Shown here: positions 46,201 to 61,100 of the stretch, piece after piece
Numbering within the stretch: the stretch's first letter is position 1
Layout: the number at the start of each line of letters is the position of its first letter
Assembly (NCBI GenBank): GCA_022818135.1
Contig: JAFMSR010000010.1
Location: 7,863,208 to 7,927,207 of the forward strand
From: Saxidomus purpurata
Taxonomy: Eukaryota; Mollusca; Bivalvia; Venerida; Veneridae
Reading direction: 5' to 3'
Length of the DNA stretch: 64,000 nt
Translations under genes and position numbers: made by a program
Notes under the pieces: generated by a model
What the model was told of the DNA's origin: nothing
Seen by the model: only the letters and a program-made list of their open reading frames with translations
Database searches by the model: none

Positions 46201-49200
46201 TGGCCTGGGGAGAAGCTGGCTACCATAGATGCCATTATAAACTTATCATTGCCACTGCAACTTGTAGATGTGCCACTTCCGTCATGGTTGGAGTTTAAAC
46301 TACAAAACAGCAAGGTACTATTTACAAGTTACTTTTGGCAAATCCCACTTTAAAATTCATTTGAGCACACCTATAACGTGTTGACTTTATAACTTAAATT
46401 TCACACACACCTGACAAGCACATAAATACCTTATCCGTTAAAGATTAGGCAAGTGAACTATTGTGATAATTATGCAAACTGAATACTGCTTTAAATCATG
46501 ACATAGCTTACAGTATTCAGGACCAGAGCAATATACTTGGTCGTAAGTAGTTGCAAACACTCGACAGACATGCATGCGTTTTTGTAAACACTGTACATCA
46601 TGTTATGGCTACTTTCGGTTTACTGCGCGTGTTGTATACGTCAGCAAATAGATTGAGCTGTAACATGAAAGTAAAATTTCTATTGGCCCACCTACAGAGG
46701 TCCCACGCAGGGGTCACCCTGTCTGCTAACCTGCGCATGGACTTTTTTTTTTTTTTTTTTGCTAACGGAGGTCAATTTTCAAGCGTTCTCATAAGATGTC
46801 ATATACCTAGGTTTGAGTACGACATGTCTGCTTTATGTCTGTGAAAAAATATTTGCACGCACTCAAAACACTATCCCACAGGGGCCTGTACGCGAACGCA
46901 TAGGAGCTCGAGGTCGGGATTATGCTTTTTCCGGCTTTGTTTTGTCTTTTTACATTTATTTAAGAACCAAGCTAACAAAATATGATCTTATTTTCCCCGA
47001 ATCTTAACTTTCATATTTTACTGCTGAAGTACCCGGTAGACTGAGAAAAGAAAAGGAGTGACATCCGCCATGTTATCCAACACAAACTGCTAAGAGTGAC
47101 GTCCCTTTTTTTAAATAAAAATTTCATTTTTTTTCTTGCAACTCTCGTAGACCGTGTGCTCAATTTGTTCAAATGGTATGGCAAGATAATAGTCCATGAC
47201 TGCTTCATAAAACAAAAAATAAACTGTTCCGCCAGTTTTTGAAAATGCCACCATTCTATGTTTACATGTATAGATTCCGGTTCCATGTTGTGTCACATTG
47301 GTAAACGGAGAACCAGTTTTTGAGGGACGTAACTCTAAGCAGTTTGTGTTGGATAACATGGCGGATGTCACTCCTTTTCTTTTTTTAGTCTACCGGGTAC
47401 TTCAGCGGTAAAATATGAAAGTTAAGATTCGGGGAAAATAAGATCATATTTTGTTAGCTTGGTTCTTAAATAAATGTAAAAAGACAAAACAAAGCCGGAA
47501 AAAGCATAATCCCGACCTCGAGCTCCTATGCGCGAACGTTGGTAAAATGAAAATTTTCAAAGCTGGTAAAATTGTGTCCAAGGTCATTTTCAAGGTCGTC
47601 TTAAAGTGTCAGCATTTGCCTCGGACGTCTGAGTTTTCAACATTCAGGAGCTGTCGACATAGCCTTTAAATTCATACAGACAAAACGTGTTCCATATGGT
47701 CACTGTCACTTCTATTGAAGGCCAAACCTGTCTTAACCCGCGTATACGGTTTATTACGTTACAGGTGTTCAAAGGATATGGAGTAAATTGTTTACTGTGG
47801 CTATACTGATCCCATACACATTACACTTTACCCATCATGTGTATAAGGGAGGCTCCTTGGAGAAGGGTAGAGAGTGTGTGGGTTCGAATCTCGTCACCGT
47901 AATTTGATCGGGACCTTTGGCGCGAGTGGCCAGAGTCCCAGGACCAGTCATCGGCTACGCTTAAAGGATCTGCAAGCACTTAGTCTATAACTAATGAAAA
48001 ATAAATACACACAACTTATTAACCTAAACTAAACAAAATAAACACTTTCCCTACTCAGTGATGGCAAACGTTTATACGTTCGCGACATTCTGTGCATTCT
48101 GAGAATAGGAACAGTTAGTCTGATTGTGATCTCCACTGTTTAATATTCATTCATTAATCCAACAGTGAATACCCCTTTCAATACTTGGCGCTACTGTCGA
48201 AATTGAAAGATTGACAAATCCGTTTGAGATAATTAGTAGTGTTGGAGTTAAAATATTATAAGTTAAGATAAATGAAGAAGCATATGTCACATACTTGTGG
48301 CCGATCTCATGTGCTGCTACAGACACTGTGACAAAGTATGACCCGTCTTCGTTGATAGATGTTCTGTAGCCATTACAGACTCCGCCTACCCAGGCCTTCC
48401 CTGCTACAGCGTCGTTAGATGTAGTACCCGTGTACAGTTCATACCTGTAAAAACCACTTATGTTTTACAGTTTACAGTTTACTACGGAAATTTATGCCAG
48501 TGAGGAAAGATGCATTCACAGTGATACAGTTTCAAAATACTTGTGAACTGGATTGAATAACACATCCGCATTGTCTGTAAAGTTGTACGGCATTCATGAT
48601 GAACTAAAACGACTTGCTGATTGTAATTCTAGTATTGTATAACATGGATATTGCATGAACTGATGCCCAAGGTGATCACTTGGTTAAGTAAATGACTGAA
48701 AAACACTGACAGTAACTACTTCTACTATTACCGAAGGCAAAAGTCTTGAAACTTGAAAACAAAACTGCAGGGCTCCGTTGTAGTTCTGCGAGACAACGTA
48801 CTTACGATTGTAGAAAAATCATGAATATTTGAAAGTTTCATGTGATGAAAACATTACCCAGTGAACACTGCGATATGATCGTTGTGCGGAAGGTCCTGGA
48901 GAGAGCTTGCCCATGAGGTTAAACTGTTGATATACGTATCAGCGTCCGCATGCTTGATACCGTTAACAACGGGTATGTTTGTTGACAATGGCAGTGGATT
49001 TGTGTTATCCAGTGTCTGAAAACATTAAGAATTTTAAACTACTGATCCCGACTCGCACTCTTCGCTGCTATACGTCTGTAAATTCTTTAATGAGCAACCT
49101 TCTACAAAATACGACAGTTATTTACTATACATGTAATTGCATTTTTCTTTCTATACTTTATCTTTCACAATATCACGCATGTAAAAATATATAAATATTG

Positions 49201-50901
49201 GTAGAAATTGCTTTTTTACCATTTCATGTAGAAATTGATAAAAATACAAAATAAATTATTTTTATGCTGGTAAGAAATATACAAAACTTATGTTCTTCAA
49301 TGAAGAAGTAACTAACTGACTCCTTAATGACAGCCATAGTGACAGAATCTGCCCAGTCCATCCATACCTTTGAGACTAGTCGATAACTGCTTTTTTTCGC
49401 TATGAAAACGGAGTACGGATGATTTTTACACATATTAGGACAGCCTTGTTTAGCAATTACTACGTTGTTGGTACAGGAGATGCAAACGACCATTGTGGCA
49501 TGATATATATTTCAGCAAAAACGAAACTGAATGAAGAGGGAAATGATACAAGAAGAGTTTTTGGTATTGTATTGAACATGTATAAATGTAATAAACTATA
49601 ACCTTGTAGAAAATGAATCCAGACAATGTCACATAGATGTCCATCTCGGGGTCTTCTATTGATTCATACCGGAGACTGATCTGTAAGATGATTAGATACT
49701 TAATTGAGTTACCGTCACTTATTACTCTCTGAAAGTAAGTAGGTTCTCTTATTTGGATAACTTCATGTTTTATCGTTATTTTGTTTGTTCTGTATGGTGA
49801 AATTCAACAGTTAGTTGAAGTATAATTATAGGACTAAGTAGCGGGTTGCATACAACACTATTTGTCTATTAAAAAAAAAAGCGTATTTAAAAAAAAAAAT
49901 GTATAAAAAAAAAAAAATAATTTCCCCCCCTCCACCCCCCCCCCTCCCCCCCCCCTATTATTTCCCCCCCCCCCCCCCTTAATACAAAGCTTTCATAACT
50001 TTTAAGAAACTGCGATAAAGTCAAAAGATTCCAACTGATCATACCATGTGACACATCTTGGTCTCCCAAGGAATATTATTTGTCATCTACTTATATGACT
50101 CCAATTTAAATACCAAAACACGGTAACGTGGTGGATACTCTTTATACTCTTTAATACACATCCGGTATACAATCCAGGTTATATAATATAATAATGATTC
50201 CTACAACAACATTTTACGACAACCTTCTGTCTTATATCCCGAATGTCACATTAATATGACATGATAGAAGCAAGTAAATTTACCTATTCATCTTCTCACT
50301 CCGTGGGGGATGTTAATATGTATTTAAAACATACAAAAACGAGATAAGACATTTACCCCGTTTATAATATGAGCAAGGTGTTGTTTAAGTCTAAGTTCTG
50401 TGGCCGCATCTCTGGCTTCTCCATTGCCAGACGATGTCTCGTAGTACCTGTAACAATATCCTGGACAATGTATAGATCCACTAGGAAGTGCTATGACCTG
50501 TAACAATATCCTGGACAATGTGTGATCCATAGAAAGTGCTATGACCTGTAACAATATCCTGGACAATGTGTAGATCCACTAGAAAGTGCTATGACCTGTA
50601 ACAATATCCTGGACAATGTGTAGATCCACTAGAAAGTGCTATGACCTGTAACAATATTCTGACAATGTGTAGATCCACTGAAAGTGCTATGACCTGTAAC
50701 AATATCCTGAACAATGTATGATCCACTAGAAAGTGCTATGACCTGTAACAATATCCTGGACATGTGTAGATCCACTAGAAAGTGCTATGACCTGTAACAA
50801 TATTCTGGACAATGTGTAGATCCACTAGGAAGTGCTATGACCTGTAACAATATCCTGGACAATGTGTAGATCCACTAGAAAGTGCTTGACCTGTAACCCC
50901 C

Positions 50902-50933
<32 letters not shown>

Positions 50934-53900
50934 TATCCTGACAAGTTCTTGTAGGTCCAGAAGTGCTATGACCTTACTTTCGCATTGTAGTCCACTACGG
51001 GTTATGACCTGTAAAATATCCTACTGTATAGGTCCACTAGAAGTGCATGTCCTGTAAAATCCTGGACAATGTATAGATCCACTAGGAAGTGCTATGACCT
51101 GTAACAATATCCTGGACAATGTATAGATCCACTAGGAAGTGCTATGACCTGTAACAATATCCTGGACAATGTATAGACCATAGGAAGTGCAACCTGTAAC
51201 AATATCCTGGACAATGTATAGATCCACTAGGAAGTGCTATGACCTGTAACAAATCCGGAATGAAGATCATAGGAAGTGCATACTGTAACAATATCCTGGA
51301 CAATGTATAGATCCACTAGAAAGTGCTATGACCTGTAACAATATTCTGGACAATGTATAGATCCACTAGGAAGTGCTATGACCTGTAACAATATCCTGAC
51401 ATGTGTAGATCCACTAAAAGTGCTGATTCAATATTCTGGACAATGTATAGATCCCCTTGGAAGTGCTATGACCTGTTATTCTTGTGGTTGACCTAAATAG
51501 CGGATTTATTTTCGAAGAAATACTTAGAAACTAAACGTCACCGTTGCCATGGAATGTGTTTGAAGAAAAGGTAAGTTGTAAAAGTTACATACCCGTGATT
51601 CTACAATCATGTAGTAACACAAACATACTAAACTTTCCTTTTTCAGTACGTAATGTTCTGGTCACAATTTTGATTTACACAATTTGTATAACGACATATC
51701 TAATTGCCTATATCATATAAAAAAATAGTACATTCACATTTCATCTAAAATGATAAGATGATACTGCATATATAGATTAACATCTGTATTATATAGTTAT
51801 AATATATTAAGTAGATTAAAATCGTTTTGTAGAATGTAAAGAGCAAAGTACTTATTCCACATTGCCGGGTCAACAGCCACTAAAATCTCCAGGGCGTACA
51901 CGTTGTTGGATCTCCTTTGTCTGGACCTCCTCATTTTCTGTTTAGTGATAAAGGCACATATAGCACACAGTCTGTTACAATTTTTATAAAAAAGCGTCTG
52001 CGATTGAATAGTATGCGAGTATAATGCAAGAAATGGGTTTCAAATAAAAAGGTTTGGCATTTTTGTGTATATTATTTCACAGGAAGTAAGCATGAAGCAA
52101 GATATACGACTACCAACATGTACCTTTTCATAAACTCAAAAGTATCAACAAATGGAAAAGCCTCCTTTTTATTGCATCTACTGTTACAGTATAAACATAC
52201 CCTCTGAATCGACAAGATGTTGCACAGATTTTTATGATCATATTTGGATCCGTGCTTATAAAAGATTTTCAGTATTTAGTTTCAAAGCCATTTCAAATAG
52301 AAAACAATGTCTCGCCTCTACCCCGTCTCTATCAAAGGAAAGAGTTCACAGCGCCAAAGTGATCCGTAACTATACTATGCACTACTTCACTTCATACTGA
52401 TGCTTCTCGCCAAGTGTCATGAATTTCCAACAAGGGGTTTTGCAAATAGACAACGGACAAGATTTTGTTTTCACATTTCAGGTCCCGTGACCTTAATATT
52501 TAACAATATGACCCCAAAATACACTAAACAAAGCTAGACTTCATACTGATGGTCCCTTAATGAAAAAGATGAAGAGCGGGCAAGATTTTCAAGTTTCATG
52601 CCCTTATGACCTTGACCTTTAACTGTATGACCTCAAATTCTAACATTCACAGCTTGACCTCATACTGATGATTCCCTGGAAGTTAGATGAAAATTAAACA
52701 AGGGGTTTTGGAGATAAAGAGGGGACAAGATGTTTAAGTTTCAAGCCCATATTACCTTTGACTATTTGACACCAACTTGTAATATGCACAAGCAGCACAA
52801 CTTGACCTTATACTGATGATTTCCTGTAACTTTGCTGCAGATCCAAGAAGGGAATTTTTTAGATGAAGATTTTTAAGTTTCAGGCCCATGTGACCTCGAC
52901 CTTTGACAATATGACATCAACTTGTAATTTGTACAACTACACATCATACTGAGGCTTCACTGAAAGTTTGATGAACATCCATTCAGGGGTTTTGGAGATA
53001 AAGAGTCGCGACAAGATTTTCTAATTTCAGGCCCATGTAACATTGACCTTTGACTACTATATGACACCAAATAGTAATACGCACAAGACCACATACTGCT
53101 GCTTCCCTGGAAGTTTTATGAAAATCCAATAGCTTTTTAAAAGAGTTTTGGAAATGACAAGCGGACAAGATCATGCGGACAGACTGACGGACAGACAGCA
53201 AACATATTTGTATCGAGACATTTTCATATTGACATCCAAGACCTCGTAGTCAATAAACTAATCCGATTAAATAATTTTATTGTATTTCCCAGATAATAAA
53301 TACTTACATTCTTTAAAAGAAACAGAAATTTACTTTACTGAATGTATTGTAAACCAATCTTACCAACTTTAGATAGGCCTTTATCTTATAGTTATAGTCC
53401 ATGTTTTACGCTGCCATTTACCAAATATTCAACATATTCTTCTATAGACAGTATACTTCATACTTAAAGTTACATCATTACTGACCTTTGCGATAACATC
53501 TTTTTGTTTTTTGCTCAATAAAGACTTCAGCTCTTCCATGAGTTCCTTCCGTTCTTGAAGACGTCTGTCTGAAAAATACGGAAAAGGTGACAATTTAACT
53601 GGAAAAAAAGATTCAAAAGTAAAAGCCGGATACTTGGCAAAAACTTCAAGAATTTAAGTTACGTGAGGACCACATTATCGAGCGGAATCAATGAAAATTC
53701 CAAAATAAAGCGAGATGATATTACTAATTAATCATCAAATATTGCATTGATACAGAGTATGTAGAAATGGACCATCTCACATACTGACAAAGTCGATAGG
53801 TGTCATCAGCGTTTTAATATACACAGACAAAAATACGGTGTTCCTTTAGGGTCATCGCCGTCTCTATAATAAATCATTGTGCGATAACGCGAAGTAACTA

Positions 53901-56900
53901 TTGCTATACGGAAGATTACGATGGCGATACGCGAAGTGACGATCGCAGTGCGGAGAATTATGATGACAATGAGCAAAGTCACGATGGAAAAGCATCACGT
54001 ATCGCCATCGTCACTTTGAGCATCGTCATCGTGTCTTCGCGTTATCGTCCAATGAATAATTACAGAGTAAGCGATGTTCCTAACGGAACTCTGTATTAAA
54101 TGAAGAAGACTTGAATTCAATAGTTATAACATCAATGACAACGAATAAAACCGGAGTAAAAGCAACACAATAATGAAAATAAAAGAAAACAAACATAGTA
54201 GATATAATTTAACATATAACTAGATATCAAATCTACTTTTGGCGTTTTTTTACCTGGAATTTCTTGGAAATCAGCAACGTTACTCTCTCCGACATAAAGA
54301 TGAGGCCTTTCCTCCTCTTCTTCACTTGGAATCAGCATATGTGGAACGTCATCTGAATTTTTGCCACGCTTACCGTTTAGTGAAGGCACTCTGGGTGCAT
54401 CAGGTACGGGCTTTAACTCGTAACTTCGCCCGGAAATGTTGAAGTTACCGTACTACATAAGACAGAAAAGGAAACAAAAATTTACACCACACATTTATTA
54501 TGGTATGAGACCTTCTTGGAACTTTTCGTACTTTCGTTTCATGAGTGCTATATTAGTTTATTACAGGAATATACTTATTATATAAATACAAGGAAATCAA
54601 TATGATATAAAAATTTACAGTAACAATAAATCAAACGATGCTTCTCCGTTAACATAATTGCAAGTCAGGGTTGGCAATTGACAGTTTACGTTGCATTAGC
54701 ATGTTTTAGCATGTTGTCTTCTTTTCATATAGCTAAGCTATTTGGTATGTACCATAGTTTGCTCATATTTTGCCCCCAGGGTCAACATTTATTATGCCCG
54801 GGGGTCACTTATGTTACAAAGCTGTATGTAAAAAAATCTTTAAAGATCTTCTTCTCTTAAAGGACAATGCCTAGAACTTAGATATTATGTGTGTAACATT
54901 GTCTAGTTTAGCTATAAGACGTTTAGATATTAGGTGTTTAACATTGTCTGGTTTAGCTCTAAGACGTTTAGATATTAGGTGTGAAACATTGTCTGGTCTA
55001 GCTCTAAGACGTTCAGATATTAGGTGTGTAACATTGTCTGGTTTACTTAGATGTTCGATATTAGGTGTGTATTATTGTCTGTTTAGCTCTAAGACGTTTA
55101 GATATTAGGTGTGTAACATTGTCTGGTTTAGCTCTAAGACGTTTGGATATTAGGTGTGTATTATTGTCTGGTTTAGCTCTAAGACGTTTAGATATTAGGT
55201 GTGTAACATTGTCTGGTCTAGCTCTAAGACGTTCAGATATTAGGTGTGTAACATTGTCTGGTTTAGCTCTAAGATGTTCAGATATTAGGTGTGTAACATT
55301 GTCTGGTTTAGCTCTAAGACGTTCAGATATTAGGTGTGTATTATTGTCTGGTTAAGCCCTAAGACGTTTAGATATTAGGTGTGTAACATTGTCTGGTTTA
55401 GCTCTAAGATGTTCAGATATTATGTGTGTATTATTGTCTAGTTTAGCTCCAAGACGTTTAGATATTAGGTGTGTAACATTGTCTGGTTTAGCTCTAAGAC
55501 GTTCAGATATTATGTGTGTATTATTGTCTAGTTTAGCTCTAAGACGTTTAGATATTAGGTGTGTAACATTGTCTGGTTTAGCTTTAAGACGTTTAGATAT
55601 TAGGTGTGTAACATTGTCTGGTTTAGCTATAAGACGTTTAGATATTAGGTTTGTAACATTGTCTGTTTAGCTCTAAGACGTTTAGATATTAGGTGTGTAA
55701 CATTGTCTGGTTTAGCTCTGAGACGTTTAGATATTAGGTGTGTAACATTGTCTGTTTAGCTCTAAGACGTTCAGATATTAGGTGTGTAACATTGTCTAGT
55801 TTAGCTCTAAGACGTTTAGATATTAGGTGTGTAACATTGTCTAGTTTAGCTCTAAGACGTTCAGATATTAGGTGTGTAACATTGTCTGGTTTAGCTCTAA
55901 GACGTTTAGATATTAGGTGTGTAACATTGTCTGTTTAGCTCTAAGACGTTCAGATATTAGGTGTGTAACATTGTCTGGTTTAGCTCTAAGACGTTTAGAT
56001 ATTAGGTGTGTAACATTGTCTGTTTAGCTCTAAGACGTTCAGATATTAGGTGTGTAACATTGGCTGTTTAGCTCTAAGACGTTTAGATATTAGGTGTGTA
56101 ACATTGTCTGTTTAGCTCTAAGACGTTTAGATATTAGGTGTGTAACATTGTCTGTTTAGCTCTAAGACGTTCAGATATTAGGTGTGTAACATTGTCTGGT
56201 TTAGCTTTAAGACGTTTAGATATTAGGTGTGTAATATTGTCTGGTTTAGCTCTAAGACGTTTAGATATATTTTGTAAACATTGTCTGGTTTAGCTTTAAG
56301 ACGTTCAGATATTAGGTGTGTAACATTGTTTGGTTTAGCTCTAAGACGTTTAGATATTAGGTGTGTAACATTGTCTGTTTAGCTCTAAGACGTTCAGATA
56401 TTAGGTGTGTAACATTGTCTGGTTTAGCTTTAAGACGTTTAGATATTAGGTGTGTAACATTGTCTGGTTTAGCTCTAAGACATTTAGATATTAGGTGTGT
56501 AACATTGTCTGGTTTAGCTCTGAGACATTTAGATGTTAGGTGTGTAACATTGTCTGGTTTAGCTCTGAGACATTTAGATGTTAGGTGTGTAACATTTTCT
56601 GGTTTATCTCTACCACGTGTGTTTAAATGATGCCTCTCAAACTTTATGGACTGGTTGATCGTAACTAGTAGGTGACCTTTATTGTATTAAGGTCACATGG
56701 TTAAATATCAAGGTTAGATTTATTATGTTCAATAACTGGAGAACAATTAGGTCTGTGATCTTCAAATTAGATAGTTAGGTTGGTCTTGATCAGTAGATTT
56801 TGTGGTCACATGGTCTTACCCGGGTTTACTTAATCTACTGACCAACTTGCTTGTGTTTTGGATACAGCAATGGCATTTAAACTATATAGTTTACAGTTTT

Positions 56901-58145
56901 GCATGGAAATTCCAACTTCGACATTGGCTAACTTTGACCTTCTGATCTACTTTCCTGTTTAAGAAGGTACTGCATTGAAATTTGTACCGAATGTAGATTT
57001 CAATTTTGATCTGGGCTGACCTTGGCTATGTCATTTGTCCTTATTTTTGTCTTCAAGCTAGAGAAATGATATTTGAACTATTTGTGCAGTTTTGCAAACT
57101 TATTTACAAATTTCCTATATGACTGACCTTGATTATGACCTTTTGGCATACTTGCTTGTTTAAAGGTGCAATGCTACTCTGGTGAGCGATAAAGGGTCTT
57201 CATGACACTCTTGGTTTAAACAAAAAAACTTGTAAATGTACACTAGGCTGTATTGCAAATATGGCTTTAAATCCTATTAAATCAAATTGCATGCTTCTTG
57301 GCACTGTTAATCGGACTAAACATAATGACAGTCTTAACATTGTCATAGATAACTGTCAGATTGGTTGTGTTGAATATCAGAAAACACTGGGTTTACACAC
57401 TAATAGAAACTTTACTTGGAATATTCACACCGCAACCGTTTACAAAAAGCTTAATTCTAAACTGGCCCTTTTACGTCGAATTAAGCCATATTTGAGTCAA
57501 GATACGCGTATCCTTTATTTTAATGCATATGTTCTACCAAGTTTTGATTATGGAAGTGTACTATGGTCTAACAGTTGCATGAAGCACCTAAACAAAATTT
57601 TGAATATTCAAAAGAGTGCTGCAAGAATGACACTCAATAAAAATTACGATTACCCATCTGCCCCATTCTTTAAAGAACTAAAATGGCTACCCTTTTCCAC
57701 AAGAAACAAATATCATATTGGTATACTTGTGTATAAAACACTTAATAATTTATCCACATTGTACATGAAAGATACTTTAGCAACAAGTGCTAATAAAACA
57801 CATTAGAGCTCAGATCTTCATGTAAAACTGATATAGCTCAACCTTTTGTGAAGTCACGATTTTCCAAAGGTACTTTTCAATACTTTGCGGCATACGTGTA
57901 AATTAACGCAATTTCGTTCTAAACTGAAAACTTATCTCCTTAGTAGCAGCCCTTAACAGGTTTTGCTCGATTATAGTTGATAGCATTTTATACTATTTCA
58001 TTTAATTATTGTCTGATGTATGTTTGTGTGAATGTCTTTTCATATGTATAAATTTGGTCATTGTGCTTCGCCTCAGTTGACATTACTTTTCTCGGGTTCA
58101 CAATATCTGCTATCACCCTCAAGTGCATGTGATATTTATAAATTA

Positions 58146-58179
<34 letters not shown>

Positions 58180-61100
58180 GACAAAGAAAGTACCATAAAC
58201 AGTATCTATACCGTCAGCATATTAGAGCACAGCGATTAATGCCGAAAAGACCGTATATATCACGCTTTTCCTCCTGTTTTTAGATTTACAACGCTGATTT
58301 TTTAACAATTCAAACTTACCAATTTTCTTTGACATGCACCATGGGGCTGGTTTTCACACGTGACTTGAAATGCTCCACCATTTTGTTTATCTTGATAAAA
58401 CTTGGTCGTCTGCAAAAAGCAATACGAAAAAAGTGAGAAAATAGAGAAAGAACTCAAAAGGTTAGTACTGAAAATTTGGTACGAATTGTTTAAGATGTCA
58501 TGAACTTGTGACGAAGAACTAATTAACTCTAAATGACTTGAGCTTGAAACACGTCTTACCAATTTCAAGTTATTTTTTTATTCGAACATATAGGCCACCG
58601 GCCCCGAAATAATATAATATATAATATATACCAAGTACCACATAGTTGCACAAGCATACCGGTATGTTCCCCCCTATATTTATTGGGGTCGTTCGTGGAA
58701 CCCGACTTATGTATTGGGCTTATGAAACTGACCATCTGACCATCGTACATTCTGTTTCTTAACGAAAAAAAGGTTGTCATTTTAGCTATATCGTTGAAAA
58801 GAATACTGAACTGGATTCTACTGTATATCTATAACCTTTTTTATACAAATAACGACCACTTTCGTCGATAACACATTTTTCTTAATTATGCTACAAATGA
58901 TAAGATTCAAACCTGTATAGGAACTGACTCTTTCCTTACTAATCGTTGCTTTCCATCGGAAGTCGGTTCAACATCGAAGACTGGGGCGTTAGCATTCAGG
59001 CGTTTATTTTCTTGTAGGTGGAGATCGACATCTGCTTCGTTATTGCTCCGCGAAAGTCGAAATTTCAGACTGGATGGTAGACCGGATGATTCCAGATTCC
59101 GTCTGTCAATGTCAGAATTCAAATCTCGCAGCAACACTTGTTCCGGACTCGCTTTGAAATAAATTTCAATTGTTTAGATTTTTATATTTTCCAAGGTGGA
59201 GTTGATAACGTGTCGCGTGTAGCGATACATGAAGATTACATGAAATTTGAATACTGAAATACGCTATAAAACACATGACATATGACTAACACATTTGTAA
59301 ATGACCACTCTATACAGAGTTATAAGAGACTATCACAGATAGTTAGTATACAATGACATACATTAGGTTGCACCTCTAAAATGTATATAGGTTTTTGTTG
59401 GGTTGGTTTACAGTGGAAGTAAAAGAGTTCTTCCGTTTCCAGTAAAAATAATTAATATATTAATACAACTTATGAATTTTTAACTGTAATTTAGAGGTGC
59501 AAAATTCATAAGTTGTATTAATATATTACATTATTTTTTACATAGTGAAACGGAAGAACTGCTTTTACTTCCACTGTAAGAAGTATCACAGCACTTTATG
59601 CATTAAGACTTTTTATCCAGTGTAAAAGTCAGGTAACCATAATGATTGCTAATCTTTAACTAAAAACTGCCATATAATGAAACAAGAGTAAGAAACTGAA
59701 AAAATAAACCGTTTACGGCACTACTGCGCGTGTAAAAAATGGCCTTAAAATCGAATATAACCCTTGAACAGATCAAGGATGATCTGATTAATAATGATTA
59801 CTTAAACTTAGTCTCATCATTTCATATGATAAGCATTTACAATATATGAGACCAATGATATGAAAAACATAGACACCAATGTATTAGCTAAAATCAAACT
59901 GATAATTAGCTATGTTAATTTTAAAATATTGCTAACATTAAAATTATGACCTACAGTACAGTATTTTCTTTCTTTGAATTAAAATATTATGGCAGGTTTT
60001 TGCAAATATATAGATTGGATTTCATCACTGAATATTTTAACAATTTTCTCTTCATCAGGCATTATTTTGACTCACTATTGACAAGTTACTGATTGCAGAG
60101 TCTAGGTCTTTCTTTATATCATTGTATAATGGACAATTTAAAAGTACATGTTTTTCATTTTCTACATTGTCAAGACAGTTAAAACAGGTTCTATTAGCTA
60201 AATCAATATTCTCATAGCTGCTTACTTCTATTCTGAGAGGCGCTACGCCACATCTAAACTTTGTAAATGCAGATCTATAATGATATGGCAATTTATTAAT
60301 CAAGTACTTTACAGTACAAACTTGTGATTTAAACTTTCTGTAAGTTCTTAGTTTGTTACTACCGTTTCATTTTCTCTCTCTAACATTATTTTCCATTTAC
60401 ATATTTCAATATTCATTAATTTTGATTCTAGTTGTAAATCAGTTGGCTTGGCATTTGTATTATATTCTTCTAGTAAATGAAAACTATCAATGTCTTGTAA
60501 AAATTTCTTCATTCGGAAAAATCCGTTTTTAACATGGATTGTTTTAGACCACATATATATATTTTTATAATTATAAAATCTCCCATATTTATTGCTCTAA
60601 TATACTGCTAGATACTGATCCCCACTATCTAACAATTGCTGGTTTCTTTCCCATCTCTCCACTTACCGCAACATTTGGCGTGTATTTTCCAGCACGAAAG
60701 AGCAAGAGCTTGTGTTGCACTACTTTTGTGATAATGTCATTATCGAAATCTTTGTACTTATTTCTAACACCTTGCTGTTAAGTAAACAGTTTTCATAGTG
60801 TCTAATTAATGCATAGTTTTCTTTTGAAGATAGAATAAAATTAAACAAGAGATAAGTGCTACTTCAGATTGATCTATGTATTGTTTGATGTGTGTCTAAT
60901 TAATATAACAACCAAACTTCCAATTTACAATTTTATACTTGTACAAATATTTAATTTACTTCATATGAAATTAAGTATTACCACTGACGCAAAGTAATCA
61001 CTTCTTAAGTAATAGATCTAGTTAATTTAAATACGCCATTTCAAAACTCACAACACTCAAGAAGAACGATAAAAATTGAATAACTGCTACAAAAGCATTT

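Noticed and set aside
54887..56630. Series of plus-strand ORFs with LDIRCVTLSGLALRR repeats
   Set aside because: They are the 45-bp minisatellite read in frame; 44-bp units break the frame repeatedly and it lies in an intron on the other strand.
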